Of a stretch of DNA of 13,807 nucleotides, positions 1 to 7,229 are shown piece by piece (position 1 is the first letter of the stretch; every line of letters begins with the position of its first letter). The translations under genes and the position numbers were made by a program. The stretch is from positions 13,527 to 27,333 of the forward strand of contig RCSS01000817.1 in the NCBI GenBank assembly GCA_004000155.1, written 5' to 3'. The stretch comes from Tubulinosema ratisbonensis. Taxonomy: Eukaryota; Microsporidia; Tubulinosematidae. Under the pieces are notes generated by a model. The model had not been told where the DNA came from, searched no databases, and saw only the letters and a list, made by a program, of their open reading frames with translations.

Positions 1-1037
1 ANAGTTTTTCAGAGATTAATTAAATATTTTTTAGTAAAGAACATTTTATTAAAAAGGCAATTGTTAAAATAAAGAGAGTTTTCTTATTATCTTAAGTCAT
101 AATTTGATTATAAAATTTTTCAAACAATTTGTAGTTATGATAAATTAATTTCTTTTTTTATTATTTCTTTACAATTGAATATTAAAACAGTATTTATGAA
201 TTTGTATAATAAAATAAATTTTATCTTAATGGTTGAACAAAATAGTTTATGAAACTTTGTTTTAGTAGAATTTTTATGTAACATTAATTCTGTAAATTAA
301 ATGATATTTTTTTTTCTTTAATTAACTATTAAATTTTTACTCATAAATTAATGATCCATCATCTTTCTTTAGAAATTAGAATTTCGTATATTTTGTTCAT
401 TAAACCTTATGGAATTATTTTCTGTTTGAAGGTAAATTTTAAAATCATAAATATTTATGATTTTTGCTTTTAACAAACTAAATGAGAAGAGCTTCTCAAA
501 TGTTAAATTGTTGAATATTTTGTTTTATTTGATTAACTTTAAGAATCCGATAAAATTATTTAGAAAAATTATTATTTTCTAAGTTGGAAGAGTTTTATGT
601 TTCAGATAAGCAAATTTTACCTTTTAAAAAATAATTAAGATTTTACATTTGTAATATTTATAAAAAATCTTTTTTGAAAAATAAAGGAGTTTTTTGACTA
701 ATTCAATAACAATAGTTTTATTAAAAAGCAATTTCTTATTACGTGTTTAATTATTTATAATTTATAATCGTTTTAATGTTTAAAGTACCAGAGTCTATAA
801 AGACATAAAGCAAAATTGACAAAAATTAGCAGAATATTCAAAAACTATAAAACAGTTTTTGAGGTATTATTTTGATTAAATTAAGACTTTAAAGTTTTTT
901 ACAATAATCCAACAATACTATTCTAAACAGTTAAAAGAATATAAAATCTAATAAATAATCAATTATAAATGATTGGTAAGCAAATTTATGTCATTTTTAT
1001 AAGTTAAAAAATTTTAAAATAAAAAGCTATGCGATAT
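1..1037. other. A+T-rich non-coding stretch left of the transposon
   Basis: I see no credible gene on either strand; all frames are closed at short intervals. It holds a 24-bp perfect palindrome at 441-464 and a 7-bp inverted repeat with a 2-nt spacer at 483-498 (TGAGAAG..CTTCTCA). Otherwise it is homopolymer-rich spacer. Position 2 is an undetermined base. Confidence 0.6.
441..464. repeat. 24-bp perfect palindrome
   Basis: Two 12-base arms meet without a spacer: the left arm is AAAATCATAAAT and the right arm is its exact reverse complement. It can form a cruciform or hairpin. There is no gene nearby to which it could act as an operator. In sequence this A+T rich, short palindromes are common, but 24 bp is longer than I would expect by chance. 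Confidence 0.85.
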
Positions 1038-1039
1038 TA

Positions 1040-1198
1040 CAGGGTTATGCAAAAATTATTATAAAAATATTTATTTATTGCAGAGTTGTTCGCTAATTTT
1101 TACAAAATTATTCGCTTATAATTACGATCATTATTTATTAATTTTTACAATAATTATTCATTAAATTTATCAATCATTATTCGCTAATTATTATAAAA
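1040..1198 (+). repeat. Left terminal inverted repeat made of tandem ~23-bp units
   Basis: Five consecutive units can be laid end to end: 1085-1106 (22 nt), 1107-1129, 1130-1152, 1153-1175 and 1176-1198 (23 nt each). The consensus is close to ATTATTCGCTAATTTTTACA. A sixth, separated unit (GTTATGCAAAAATTATTATA) begins at 1045 next to the outer tip. In this superfamily such iterated terminal sites usually bind the transposase DNA-binding domain. That role is inferred here. Confidence 0.75.
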
Positions 1199-1431
1199 AT
1201 ATATATCTATTTAATTTTTATAATTTAAGATAAAAATAGTTTTAATTCTGATTTTAGATAAGAATTTTGATATAAAATCTTTGTTTCTAGAAAATTAGCC
1301 TATAAGTTCTATTTTTTACTGATAACTAGTAAATAAAAATATTATCATAGAATTTCTACTTATAAAAAAAATAAAATGTTTGAAAATGAGGATATCTTTA
1401 TATAATTAAAAATTTAATTTTTTCCTTCCAG

Positions 1432-2446
1432 AAGATTATTAAGGGATTTTTACCTAAAAATGAAAGGGTTAAATCTTTAAGAGCAACGCATTTATTATTA
1501 TCAGTGAAAACAAATATAGATATAGATCAAATATCTCTGGCTTTAGGTATTAGTCATTCTTCTGTATACAAATGGATGAATAAATTAGGAAGAATTAACT
1601 ATTATGAAACTAGACTAGGTGAATGTTTTAAACCTCTCAGACCCGAAAGAAAAGATTTATAATAAAAATTATAGAACTTTTTGAGGTGATTAGAGGCTAC
1701 TGTTTCTTAATCCAGAAAGACATGAAAAAAGTTGGAAGAGAATCAAGTTCATATTCTCAGTCGGTTATATCAGAACATTAAGAAGAATGCAAATAATTAG
1801 AAAAAGACTCACATTAGATTCTGACAGGAAGAATATACCTGAAAACATATATAAAAGACATGTGTATGCGATAAAATATTGCACTAAGAATCAGGAAGAG
1901 CTATTATATTTAGATTAAACTGGATTTAATTTATACTCATGAGGAAGCTATGGATATAGTCCAGTTAATGCAGCTGCCAGAGTTTCTGTTAAGAGCTCAA
2001 AGGGTAAAAATGTAACATTATTTATGATAATTTCAAAAAAAGGAATTTTAAACCATAAAATAATAATTGGTCTTTGTAATTCTAATCTGTCAAATGACTT
2101 TTTAAATGATGGCAAAATAAAAAATATTTTTAGACCTAATTCCATATTATTAATAAATAATGTTAACTTTCATAAAACCGAAGCAGTCCAAGAAAACTTC
2201 AGGATGAAAAACATAAATTTTGATTATATTCCATCAAACTCTTTAATATTAACCCCAATAAAGGAGGTTTTTAGCATGCTTAAAATGAACTATTACAATT
2301 TGCCAGAACCTAAAGATTTTGATGACATTGCTGATAACATTAATAAACTTATTGAAAATTTACAAAATAGAAATGCTGATTTTGATAGTTACTATGATCA
2401 TACAAGAAGATTTTTTGATAAAGCTTTTACTCGCAAACCGTCTTAA
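1432..2446 (+). pseudogene. Broken Tc1/IS630-type transposase
   Basis: The reading adds up to about 338 codons, near full length for this family (roughly 340), but it lies in three pieces. 1432-1659 encodes an N-terminal helix-turn-helix (ISLALGISHSSVYKWMNKLG). 1659-1778 continues in another frame (IIKIIELFEVIRGYCFLIQK). From about 1760 the catalytic domain runs to the stop at 2444-2446. In this last piece a TAA (1916-1918) follows the first catalytic Asp (YLD, codon 1913-1915), and a TGA lies at 1940-1942. The second catalytic Asp is Asn (INNVNFHK, codon 2156-2158). The third, Glu, is Lys (TPIKEVF, codon 2261-2263). The spacing between these two is exactly 34 residues, the DD34E pattern of Tc1/IS630. 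No ATG opens the first piece. The open frame at 2024-2446 is only the tail of this dead gene, not a separate protein. Confidence 0.88.
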
Positions 2447-2659
2447 ATAAATTATGCTAATAAAGAAATTGCTACATAAATATAAGAAATTTTAAATGCT
2501 GTTTTGTGTTTGAGTATGTTTTTTAATTAAAAAAATATATATAATATTTTTTATATTAGGTAAAAATCTATCAAAAAACAATTTAAAACATATATAATAC
2601 ATAAAATTATAATGTAGATCTACAAAAGGCAATTAGCTTTGTAAAAGTTGTTAAAATAA

Positions 2660-2831
2660 ATAAATATTTATTTTTTATAATAATTAGCAAATAATGATTG
2701 TCAAATTTTATGAATAAAGTAAAAATAAAAAATAAAGATTGTGATATTTAATGAAAAATTTTGAAAAAATTTATGAATATTGATTGTAATATTTAATGAA
2801 TAATTAATGTAAAAATTAACGAATAACTCTG
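2660..2831 (-). repeat. Right terminal inverted repeat made of tandem 20-23-bp units
   Basis: Read on the minus strand from 2831, the sequence gives about seven head-to-tail units of 20-23 nt, beginning GTTATTCGTTAATTTTTACA and ATTATTCATTAAATATTACA. The innermost matches the innermost left unit closely (both contain GCTAATTATTATAAAAA). There are more units than on the left, so the array has expanded or contracted on one side. The whole is inverted relative to 1040-1198. Confidence 0.72.
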
Positions 2832-2833
2832 TA

Positions 2834-3229
2834 AATCGATTTTTCTGACTTCTTTAAGGGTTTAGTTAAATTTTAAGTAGATTAATTTAATAAAAGAGCT
2901 TTTGAAAAAATTTTGCCAGACAAATGATTTGTTTTATAAAACAATTAACTTTGGTTCTAAACTTTTTTTATTGTTCAAAATAAATAAAAAACTCAGAACT
3001 ATGCCCCTTTTTGATGTTTAATATTTCTAAAAAAATGTTTAATTCTGTAAGTAATAAAATAGAATGTTAATTTTTTACTATAATTTTAAACATTTTTGTT
3101 TTCTTGAAATCGGTAATTTAACCTATTTCTAATAATTAAAAGTGCGTAGAAAAGTTGATCATCGATTGTTAAACTTACATACATTATATGTATAGGACGA
3201 TACAATCTTAAATACCTCTAAATTAATTT
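2834..3229. other. Spacer between transposon and dispersed repeat
   Basis: No gene is visible. A weak nested inverted repeat occurs at 3164-3207: an outer GATTGT/ACAATC stem encloses TACATA/TATGTA with a 5-nt loop. It sits just left of the dispersed repeat and could mark its edge, but it may be chance. Confidence 0.4.
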
Positions 3230-3475
3230 CAGTAATGTCTTACTGCTTGTTTCTTAAAAAATATATTGACGTAGTTTTTTGGGTGTTTGTTTGTGGAATT
3301 AAAATCTTTCATAAAAGTAGGGTTTATTGAAATTAATTATTTTTAGATTATCTTTTTTCTAGAAATTCATAACCTACCCCCCATCACGACAATATAATTA
3401 TAAAATCATTTCTAAATTAACCTATATACTTTTTAATTTTACTTTTTAAATACTTTCTAAGCTCTTATTCTTAAA
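3230..3475 (+). repeat. Dispersed repeat, left copy
   Basis: This segment is a diverged direct copy of 11962-12240. The best-matching core is about 70 bp (3262-3332 against 12001-12068) and includes TGTTTGTTTGT followed by AAAATCTTTCATAAAAGTAG against AAAATCTTTTATGAAAGTGA. Further anchors are CATCA(C)GACAATAT-ATTAT and GCTCTTATT, in the same order in both copies. Both have the same orientation. No coding frame runs through it. It is 1449 bp from the end of gene A (measured from 3284), close to the distance from the right copy to gene C. Confidence 0.65.
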
Positions 3476-3613
3476 CATCGTCGAATTTTAAGTTAAATAA
3501 TCAATATTTTAGTAAATTCTTAATCGTTATATTAGACTGTGAAAGCCCGTTTATTTTTTATATGTTGAAGTTTGTAATTTGATTAATTATAGATTTATGA
3601 ACTTAGTATCATT

Positions 3614-3636
3614 TGTAACTATGTTAAATGTTTACT
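3614..3636 (+). repeat. 23-bp direct repeat, left copy
   Basis: TGTAACTATGTTAAATGTTT followed by ACT. It is nearly identical to 3863-3885, with one A moved within the run, and the two bracket a 226-bp G+C-enriched segment. Each copy is also weakly palindromic (GTAAC...GTTAC in the right copy). The pair may be a target-site duplication made when the segment between them was inserted. Confidence 0.7.
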
Positions 3637-3862
3637 TGTATGTAACCAAAGCCTGCAAGGTAAGGTAGGCTTGGGCAACAACAAAATATTCACAGGAGGG
3701 GGTTTTAGCGGGTAAAAGGCTCGCAGTATCTTGAGCTATACCTAAGTATAAAGAAACATTTTTTACTGTATGTTTCCGTCGACTAGATATAAATATTCTT
3801 ATATAGAAGGTATAGCAAAAATATCTTCGTATAGATTCCCCATCTCTGGACAACAAAAAATA
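3637..3862 (+). mobile_element. Possible retroposed structured RNA or SINE-like insert
   Basis: The segment stands out by base composition: it contains G runs such as GGAGGGGG and CCCC. It is bounded by 23-bp direct repeats and ends on the + strand in an A-rich tail (ACAAAAAATA) just before the right repeat. Four compact hairpins follow one another on the + strand: 3646-3674 (CCAAAGCCT/AGGCTTGG, one bulged A), 3719-3736 (GCTC/GAGC), 3737-3750 (TATAC/GTATA) and 3753-3776 (GAAACAT/ATGTTTC). Direct repeats plus an A-rich tail plus RNA-like folding suggest target-primed retroposition. I cannot name a parent RNA and see no convincing pol III A or B box. An open frame on the minus strand here (3632-3856) has no ATG, and I do not call it a gene. 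Confidence 0.4.
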
Positions 3863-3885
3863 TGTAACTATGTTAAAATGTTACT
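3863..3885 (+). repeat. 23-bp direct repeat, right copy
   Basis: TGTAACTATGTTAAAATGTT followed by ACT. It is the partner of 3614-3636, offset by 249 nt in the same orientation. Confidence 0.7.
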
Positions 3886-4024
3886 TCTGTAATTTTTGCT
3901 AAAAAAAGCTTAATTTTTTTTCTATTTATGGCTTGAATTCTCTTATTTTTACAACTATATTTTTAAGCTTGTTTTTAAAATATAATTAAAATAGTAAACA
4001 TTTATTGCTCTTCGGTTTTGTGTT

Positions 4025-4380
4025 TTAAATGATATGTCTATGGTATTCTGGGTTCTGAAGGTTCTTCAAATTCTCAAAAAGAGACTCTTTGTTTTATTTA
4101 ATTTTTTATTGTTATTAAAAATATGGTTAACCATATTTATTAAAAATTTTTCTTTTATATCTAATTTTTCCGGGGTAAATTTGGCGGGAATATCAGTTTT
4201 GGTATTTCCGACAATATTATAGATGTTTTATAAAATTAATATATATTAACCTATCTTTTAATTTAAAACAACTTTTGGATCATAACGCCAGGCATCTCGT
4301 TTTAATAACTTAAAGCGAAAATTTTCTAGTTGATTAAATGTTTCTAAATATGCTATAAAATCTGTTTTGAACGAAATAAT
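4025..4380 (-). pseudogene. Broken coding region of unknown family
   Basis: Three minus-strand readings follow each other in different frames and look more protein-like than the surroundings. 4380-4258 includes YLETFNQLENFRFKLLKRD and DAWRYDPKVVLN, then stops. 4227-4066 includes NIYNIVGNTKTDIPAKFTPE and EKFLINMVNHIFNNNKKL, then stops. About 4078-4025 ends ENLKNLQNPEYHRHII and a stop. The stretch has more G and C than its flanks and uses Trp, Asp, Pro and Arg, which random A+T-rich frames rarely do. Further coding-like bits (YNRKGKLFRSK) lie upstream to about 4420 in another frame. No ATG start is evident. I do not recognise the protein; a mobile-element remnant is possible. The + strand open frame at 4034-4222 is the antisense of this region and I do not call it. 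A 20-bp perfect palindrome at 4119-4138 falls inside the second piece. Confidence 0.38.
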
Positions 4381-4732
4381 TTACCTTTTCGATTATAGCC
4401 GCTCTCTTAAACAATGTTTAAAGGTAAGGTATACTAATAATTGTAATGGCGCGAGGGTCATTTTAGTTTAAGAACAACTCTTAGTATCTAAATCTGCGTC
4501 ATACTATACAAAAATGTATCTAAATATTTAGTTGATTAGGCGTAGGAAAGTGTTATAATGACGAATATAACCTATTTGATATATTTTTATTCATTAAAAT
4601 TAAAAACTTGCTTGTTTATTGCTGAAAATATGCTTGATTATTTTAAATCAGATTAGAAATTAAAGAAATATTCATTAAAGTAAAATTACATCGTAAATTA
4701 AACCATGTTAATTTGATTTTAAACTAAAAAAT
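4381..4732. other. Spacer left of gene A, with possible upstream remnant
   Basis: It includes a short G+C-richer patch (about 4395-4560, for example GGCGCGAGGGTC). This could be the decayed 5' part of the broken minus-strand gene, since short readable fragments occur in all three minus frames with stops between. From 4560 to 4732 I see nothing. Confidence 0.3.
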
Positions 4733-5602
4733 TTATTTATTCTTTTTTCTCATGATTCTTATGCCAACTACTAAAAAAAATAAAATAGCTATAACCGAAA
4801 AAACAGAACCAAGACAATTTAAGCTTGTTAAATCTGTAGACGCTTTTAATTGATTAGAATTATCCTCAATGCTCAATAGTCTTCTCGAAGAAAAACTTTG
4901 AGGGTCATCTAACTCTTTTATTGAATCCACAACGGGAATTTCAGAGGATATTTGAACAGGTATACTTTCAATGCCTTTTTTATGTATTTTGAGATTGTTA
5001 TTAAGTTTGACATCAAGTGCCCTTCTTAGATTTTTTCTAATATTCTTTATCAATTTATTTTCAAATGTTTTATCATTCGAATTTAATACATTTGCACATA
5101 TAATATATCCTTCATTATATAATTCATCTGCTAAATCATTTAAGGTCTCTTCGTTTAGGCCATGATATTCAAGAACTAAATCATATTCTTCATTTTTTGT
5201 AATATCGGAAATTAATGCTTTGGAATACTTTAGTATATCATTTGATAGTTGATTATTTGATGTTGAAGGTGATATACAATCTAATGATGCTGTCCTCAAT
5301 ACTGAAACAATGTTTCTTTCAATTTTTTTGATTTTTTTTGTATATTCTGGTATGCTTTTGTCTTTAGATTTAAAATTATAGTATGCTAAGTTTGCTAATG
5401 AATCTCTTAAAAACTTTTTATTCAAATTTTTGTCCTCTTTACTTTGAACAACACGTATGATTTTTGATCCGGTTCCTTGGTTTAGTTTGTTTTTTCTTGG
5501 AGGTGTGTATGATGATTCAGCGGGTGAATCTATATTTGGTACCTTTTCTACCGATTTAAGTTGATTAAATAGTTGTTTTTGTCTTAATTTGTTTCTACTC
5601 AT
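4733..5602 (-). CDS. Gene A: tail-anchored membrane protein of unknown family, paralogue of gene B
   Basis: It encodes 289 residues. Residues 1-60 are basic, polar and probably disordered (SPAESSYTPPRKNK), with no signal peptide. Residues 61-170 form a helical region that aligns without gaps to residues 59-168 of gene B. Shared residues include F64, D67-S68-L69, N71, SLDCISP 106-112 (SLRCVEP in B), Y126, L149, LY 161-162, G165 and C169. A second shared motif, R-[RK]-L-L, is at 240-243 (SRRLLSIEDNSNQ). One transmembrane helix spans about 263-281 and is followed by the basic tail RIMRKKNK. The likely topology is N-terminus in the cytosol, inserted as a tail-anchored protein; that is inference. 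The ATG is preceded 7 nt upstream by CCCC, as in many microsporidian genes, and AATAAA overlaps the stop. I do not recognise the family. Lacking any database match here, it is best called a lineage-specific hypothetical membrane protein. Confidence 0.85.
   Translation of the reverse strand: MSRNKLRQKQLFNQLKSVEKVPNIDSPAESSYTPPRKNKLNQGTGSKIIRVVQSKEDKNLNKKFLRDSLANLAYYNFKSKDKSIPEYTKKIKKIERNIVSVLRTASLDCISPSTSNNQLSNDILKYSKALISDITKNEEYDLVLEYHGLNEETLNDLADELYNEGYIICANVLNSNDKTFENKLIKNIRKNLRRALDVKLNNNLKIHKKGIESIPVQISSEIPVVDSIKELDDPQSFSSRRLLSIEDNSNQLKASTDLTSLNCLGSVFSVIAILFFLVVGIRIMRKKNK
4736..4741 (-). promoter_or_regulatory. AATAAA polyadenylation signal abutting the stop of gene A
   Basis: On the minus strand the last two sense codons (AAT AAA) spell AATAAA, immediately followed by the TAA stop. 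Placing the poly(A) signal at or inside the end of the coding region is typical of compact microsporidian genes. In such A+T-rich sequence the hexamer also occurs by chance, but its position at the stop recurs in gene C. Confidence 0.5.
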
Positions 5603-5609
5603 CTAATTT

Positions 5610-5613
5610 GGGG
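5610..5613 (-). promoter_or_regulatory. CCCC motif before the start of gene A
   Basis: CCCC on the minus strand lies 7 nt before the ATG (CCCCAAATTAGATG). C runs are very rare in this window. A CCC- or GGG-like motif just before the start codon is a described microsporidian signal linked to transcription start. It supports this ATG and the taxonomic guess. Confidence 0.55.
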
Positions 5614-5669
5614 TAAGTTTATTTGGTTTTAAATAGAACCCTGTGTAGATATTCCATTTAAGTATTTTT

Positions 5670-5699
5670 CTTTTTAGGAAACACTATTATCCTAAAAAG
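5670..5699 (-). promoter_or_regulatory. Hairpin 68-97 nt upstream of gene A
   Basis: A perfect 10-bp inverted repeat, CTTTTTAGGA/TCCTAAAAAG, encloses a 10-nt loop. It includes three G:C pairs, unusual for local composition. It sits upstream of the gene A start codon, either in the promoter or in a long leader. No equivalent is seen upstream of gene B. A regulatory role is a guess. Confidence 0.4.
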
Positions 5700-6495
5700 G
5701 ACATCAGAAAATTTTTTTTCTTTTTTTTTGTTTTGAATTAAAAAATTTAACAACTAAACGTTAAGAATTAAGGATTTTTGCTTTAATATTTAACCATATA
5801 AAAATAAATTGAAGTATTTTGTATTCATAAAATAAAATAGAAGAAAGATTTTTTTCTTGTTGCTAATTTATAAAAATAATATTAAAGCAAATAAAGAAAT
5901 GTAATTAATTTTTTCTTTAATTATAAGTATACTCTTTAAAATAAAGACCTTTTTTTACATAATAGAGAGTTTTTAGTTATAGCTTATTTTTTAATCTTAA
6001 AATATATAAAACCTTTTTGTAATAAGTTTTTTCTGGTATTTAGGCTTTTTTTCAAATCTTATATTAACTTAGACAAGATTCCTTGTACATATTTTTGACT
6101 TAGAAAATTCAATTCTTTTTTAATGATCCGTAATTTTTTTTAAAAGAAAACAATCAATATAAAATAAACAATACAACAAAATTTATTCAAGCTTTTTTTA
6201 TAAAAAATTCAGATTAAAATGTAAATCAAAATTCTCATTTGTAATAAAATTCTAAATATCCAAAATTAATATTATATAATTTAAAAAAATAGTGTAACTT
6301 ACATGTCTATGATAAAAATTTGTCCTATTTTTTATATTTTACTCTTATAACATTTCAATAAAAATTTTTTAGATGTAATATAAAATATAATTTATCAAGT
6401 AATAAATCCGGAAGGAAATTTTGAAAAAATTAATTAAAATTCGTTAAACCATAAGGAATACAGCTATTGTTATATTTTTTATATTCCAGTATACT
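5700..6495. other. A+T-rich spacer right of gene A
   Basis: No gene is seen. It holds poly-T tracts (5710-5730). A short string, AAATTGAAGTATTTT (about 5807), recurs near 10627, upstream of gene B. Such a short match is weak evidence for shared ancestry of the two upstream regions. Confidence 0.5.
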
Positions 6496-6562
6496 GTAAA
6501 AAAGTAGCTTATAAGTTTTCAAATCAAACTTATAAGAATTGAAAAGTAAAGAGCTTTTTTAC
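6496..6562. repeat. Nested inverted repeat (9-bp outer and 11-bp inner stems)
   Basis: The inner stem is CTTATAAGTTT (6508-6518) with its exact complement at 6526-6536 and a 7-nt loop. The outer stem is GTAAAAAAG (6496-6504) with its exact complement at 6554-6562. The two together form one long hairpin with an asymmetric internal loop (3 nt on the left, 17 nt on the right). It may be a folded RNA, a miniature transposon remnant or chance. No flanking gene uses it clearly. Confidence 0.6.
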
Positions 6563-6757
6563 GGCCTAAAAAATGGTTATATTTATCTTTTGATAATAAC
6601 ATTAAACGATATAAAATATTTTCTCAAAAATTTTAAAATGATTTTTATGAAACCAAACTATTTATTTTTTAGAATAACTAAAAATGAATAAAAAATTTAT
6701 GATAAGAGTTTAAGATTAGTGCTGAAAATTGTTGTTTTTTATTGTTATTAAATTAGA

Positions 6758-7229
6758 ATGAGTTATTATCATATCATCGAGAAAGCATGCCCGGTCTTAG
6801 GTATGTATGTACTAACGAGAACATACTTGATCAGTTCTCCTTTAAAAGATCTTAATTTAAATGTTAATTGAAATAAAATGTATATATTTTTATTTATTGC
6901 ACTTAAATTATTTTTAGCACTCTATTAATCAGCTTCGGAGATTTTCCTAATCCCCTTGCAAGCTAGAAAAGGTAACTTACATGATCAGGAAGTCTTGTCA
7001 TAGCAAGATGGATTGAAAAAAAGAGCGTACACAAGCAGAAGAGAATATAAGATAGGTAGATGAAGCCTGGGTTGTTTATCACATCAATATAACTATAAAA
7101 ATATGTCATAAAGATATTTAAAGTAAATTTATCGAGAGAGCTGAATTTTATAAATAAAAGCAACAAAAGTAAAATGTTCTGAAAAAATAACACACTTTCC
7201 ACAAAAAATTTAAGTAAATTTTTAAAACA
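6758..7229. other. G+C-enriched island with weak coding traces on both strands
   Basis: The island differs from its surroundings (GCATGCCCGG, CAGCTTCGG, CCTGGG). On the + strand an ATG at 6758 opens 37 codons to TGA at 6869-6871 (MSYYHIIEKACPVLGMYVLT...). On the minus strand, 7229-6963 is open with no ATG at its start. It encodes a very hydrophobic chain with Leu runs and two possible membrane segments (FIYLSYILFCLCTLFFSI). After the TAG at 6963-6965 the same frame stays open to TAA at 6903-6905 (LARGLGKSPKLINRVLKII), as if a stop had arisen in a longer gene. No CCC motif or AATAAA supports either. I rate it a possible gene remnant, family unknown. A 6-bp hairpin, GTATGT/ACATAC, lies at 6805-6826. 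Confidence 0.25.

Larger units (their letters stand above)
1040..2831 (+). mobile_element. Degenerate Tc1/mariner-IS630 type DNA transposon, about 1.8 kb
   Basis: The element starts CAGGGTTATGC (1040 onward) and ends with the inverted counterpart, which reads CAGAGTTATTCG from 2831 leftward. A TA dinucleotide lies immediately outside each end (1038-1039 and 2832-2833), the target duplication expected for this superfamily. Long inverted ends (1040-1198 and about 2660-2831) enclose one transposase reading region at 1432-2446. Those ends are made of tandem ~23-bp units. The transposase carries frame changes, two stops and two catalytic substitutions, so the copy cannot move itself. The exact inner limits of the inverted ends are uncertain because the copies have diverged. 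The superfamily call rests on the DD34E spacing and TA flanks. Confidence 0.8.

Noticed and set aside
1948..2145. Minus-strand ORF of 65 codons
   Set aside because: It is antisense to the transposase remnant, which is recognised by DD34E spacing on the + strand.
3632..3856. Minus-strand ORF of 74 codons in the G+C-enriched insert
   Set aside because: It begins with TTG and no ATG is available upstream before a stop. It spans the hairpins and one direct repeat, and matches no family I know.
4119..4138. 20-bp perfect palindrome AAATATGGTTAACCATAT core
   Set aside because: It lies inside the protein-like reading of the broken minus-strand gene, so I do not treat it as an independent site.
4034..4222. 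+ strand ORF of 62 codons, Leu-rich
   Set aside because: The opposite strand reads more convincingly as broken protein. Hydrophobic Leu/Phe-rich products are typical of antisense frames in A+T-rich DNA.
4971..5165. + strand ORF of 64 codons
   Set aside because: It is a shadow of gene A, antisense and Leu/Phe-rich.
6801..6834. GTATGT...TACTAAC...CAG resembling a yeast-type intron in + strand 6758-6871
   Set aside because: Splicing would lead to a stop within three codons, while the unspliced frame stays open for 37 codons. The match is probably chance.
6758..6871. 5S rRNA or U2 snRNA candidate
   Set aside because: Some short strings (GATCAAGT-like on the minus strand) recall U2, but the conserved order of motifs and stems is absent.
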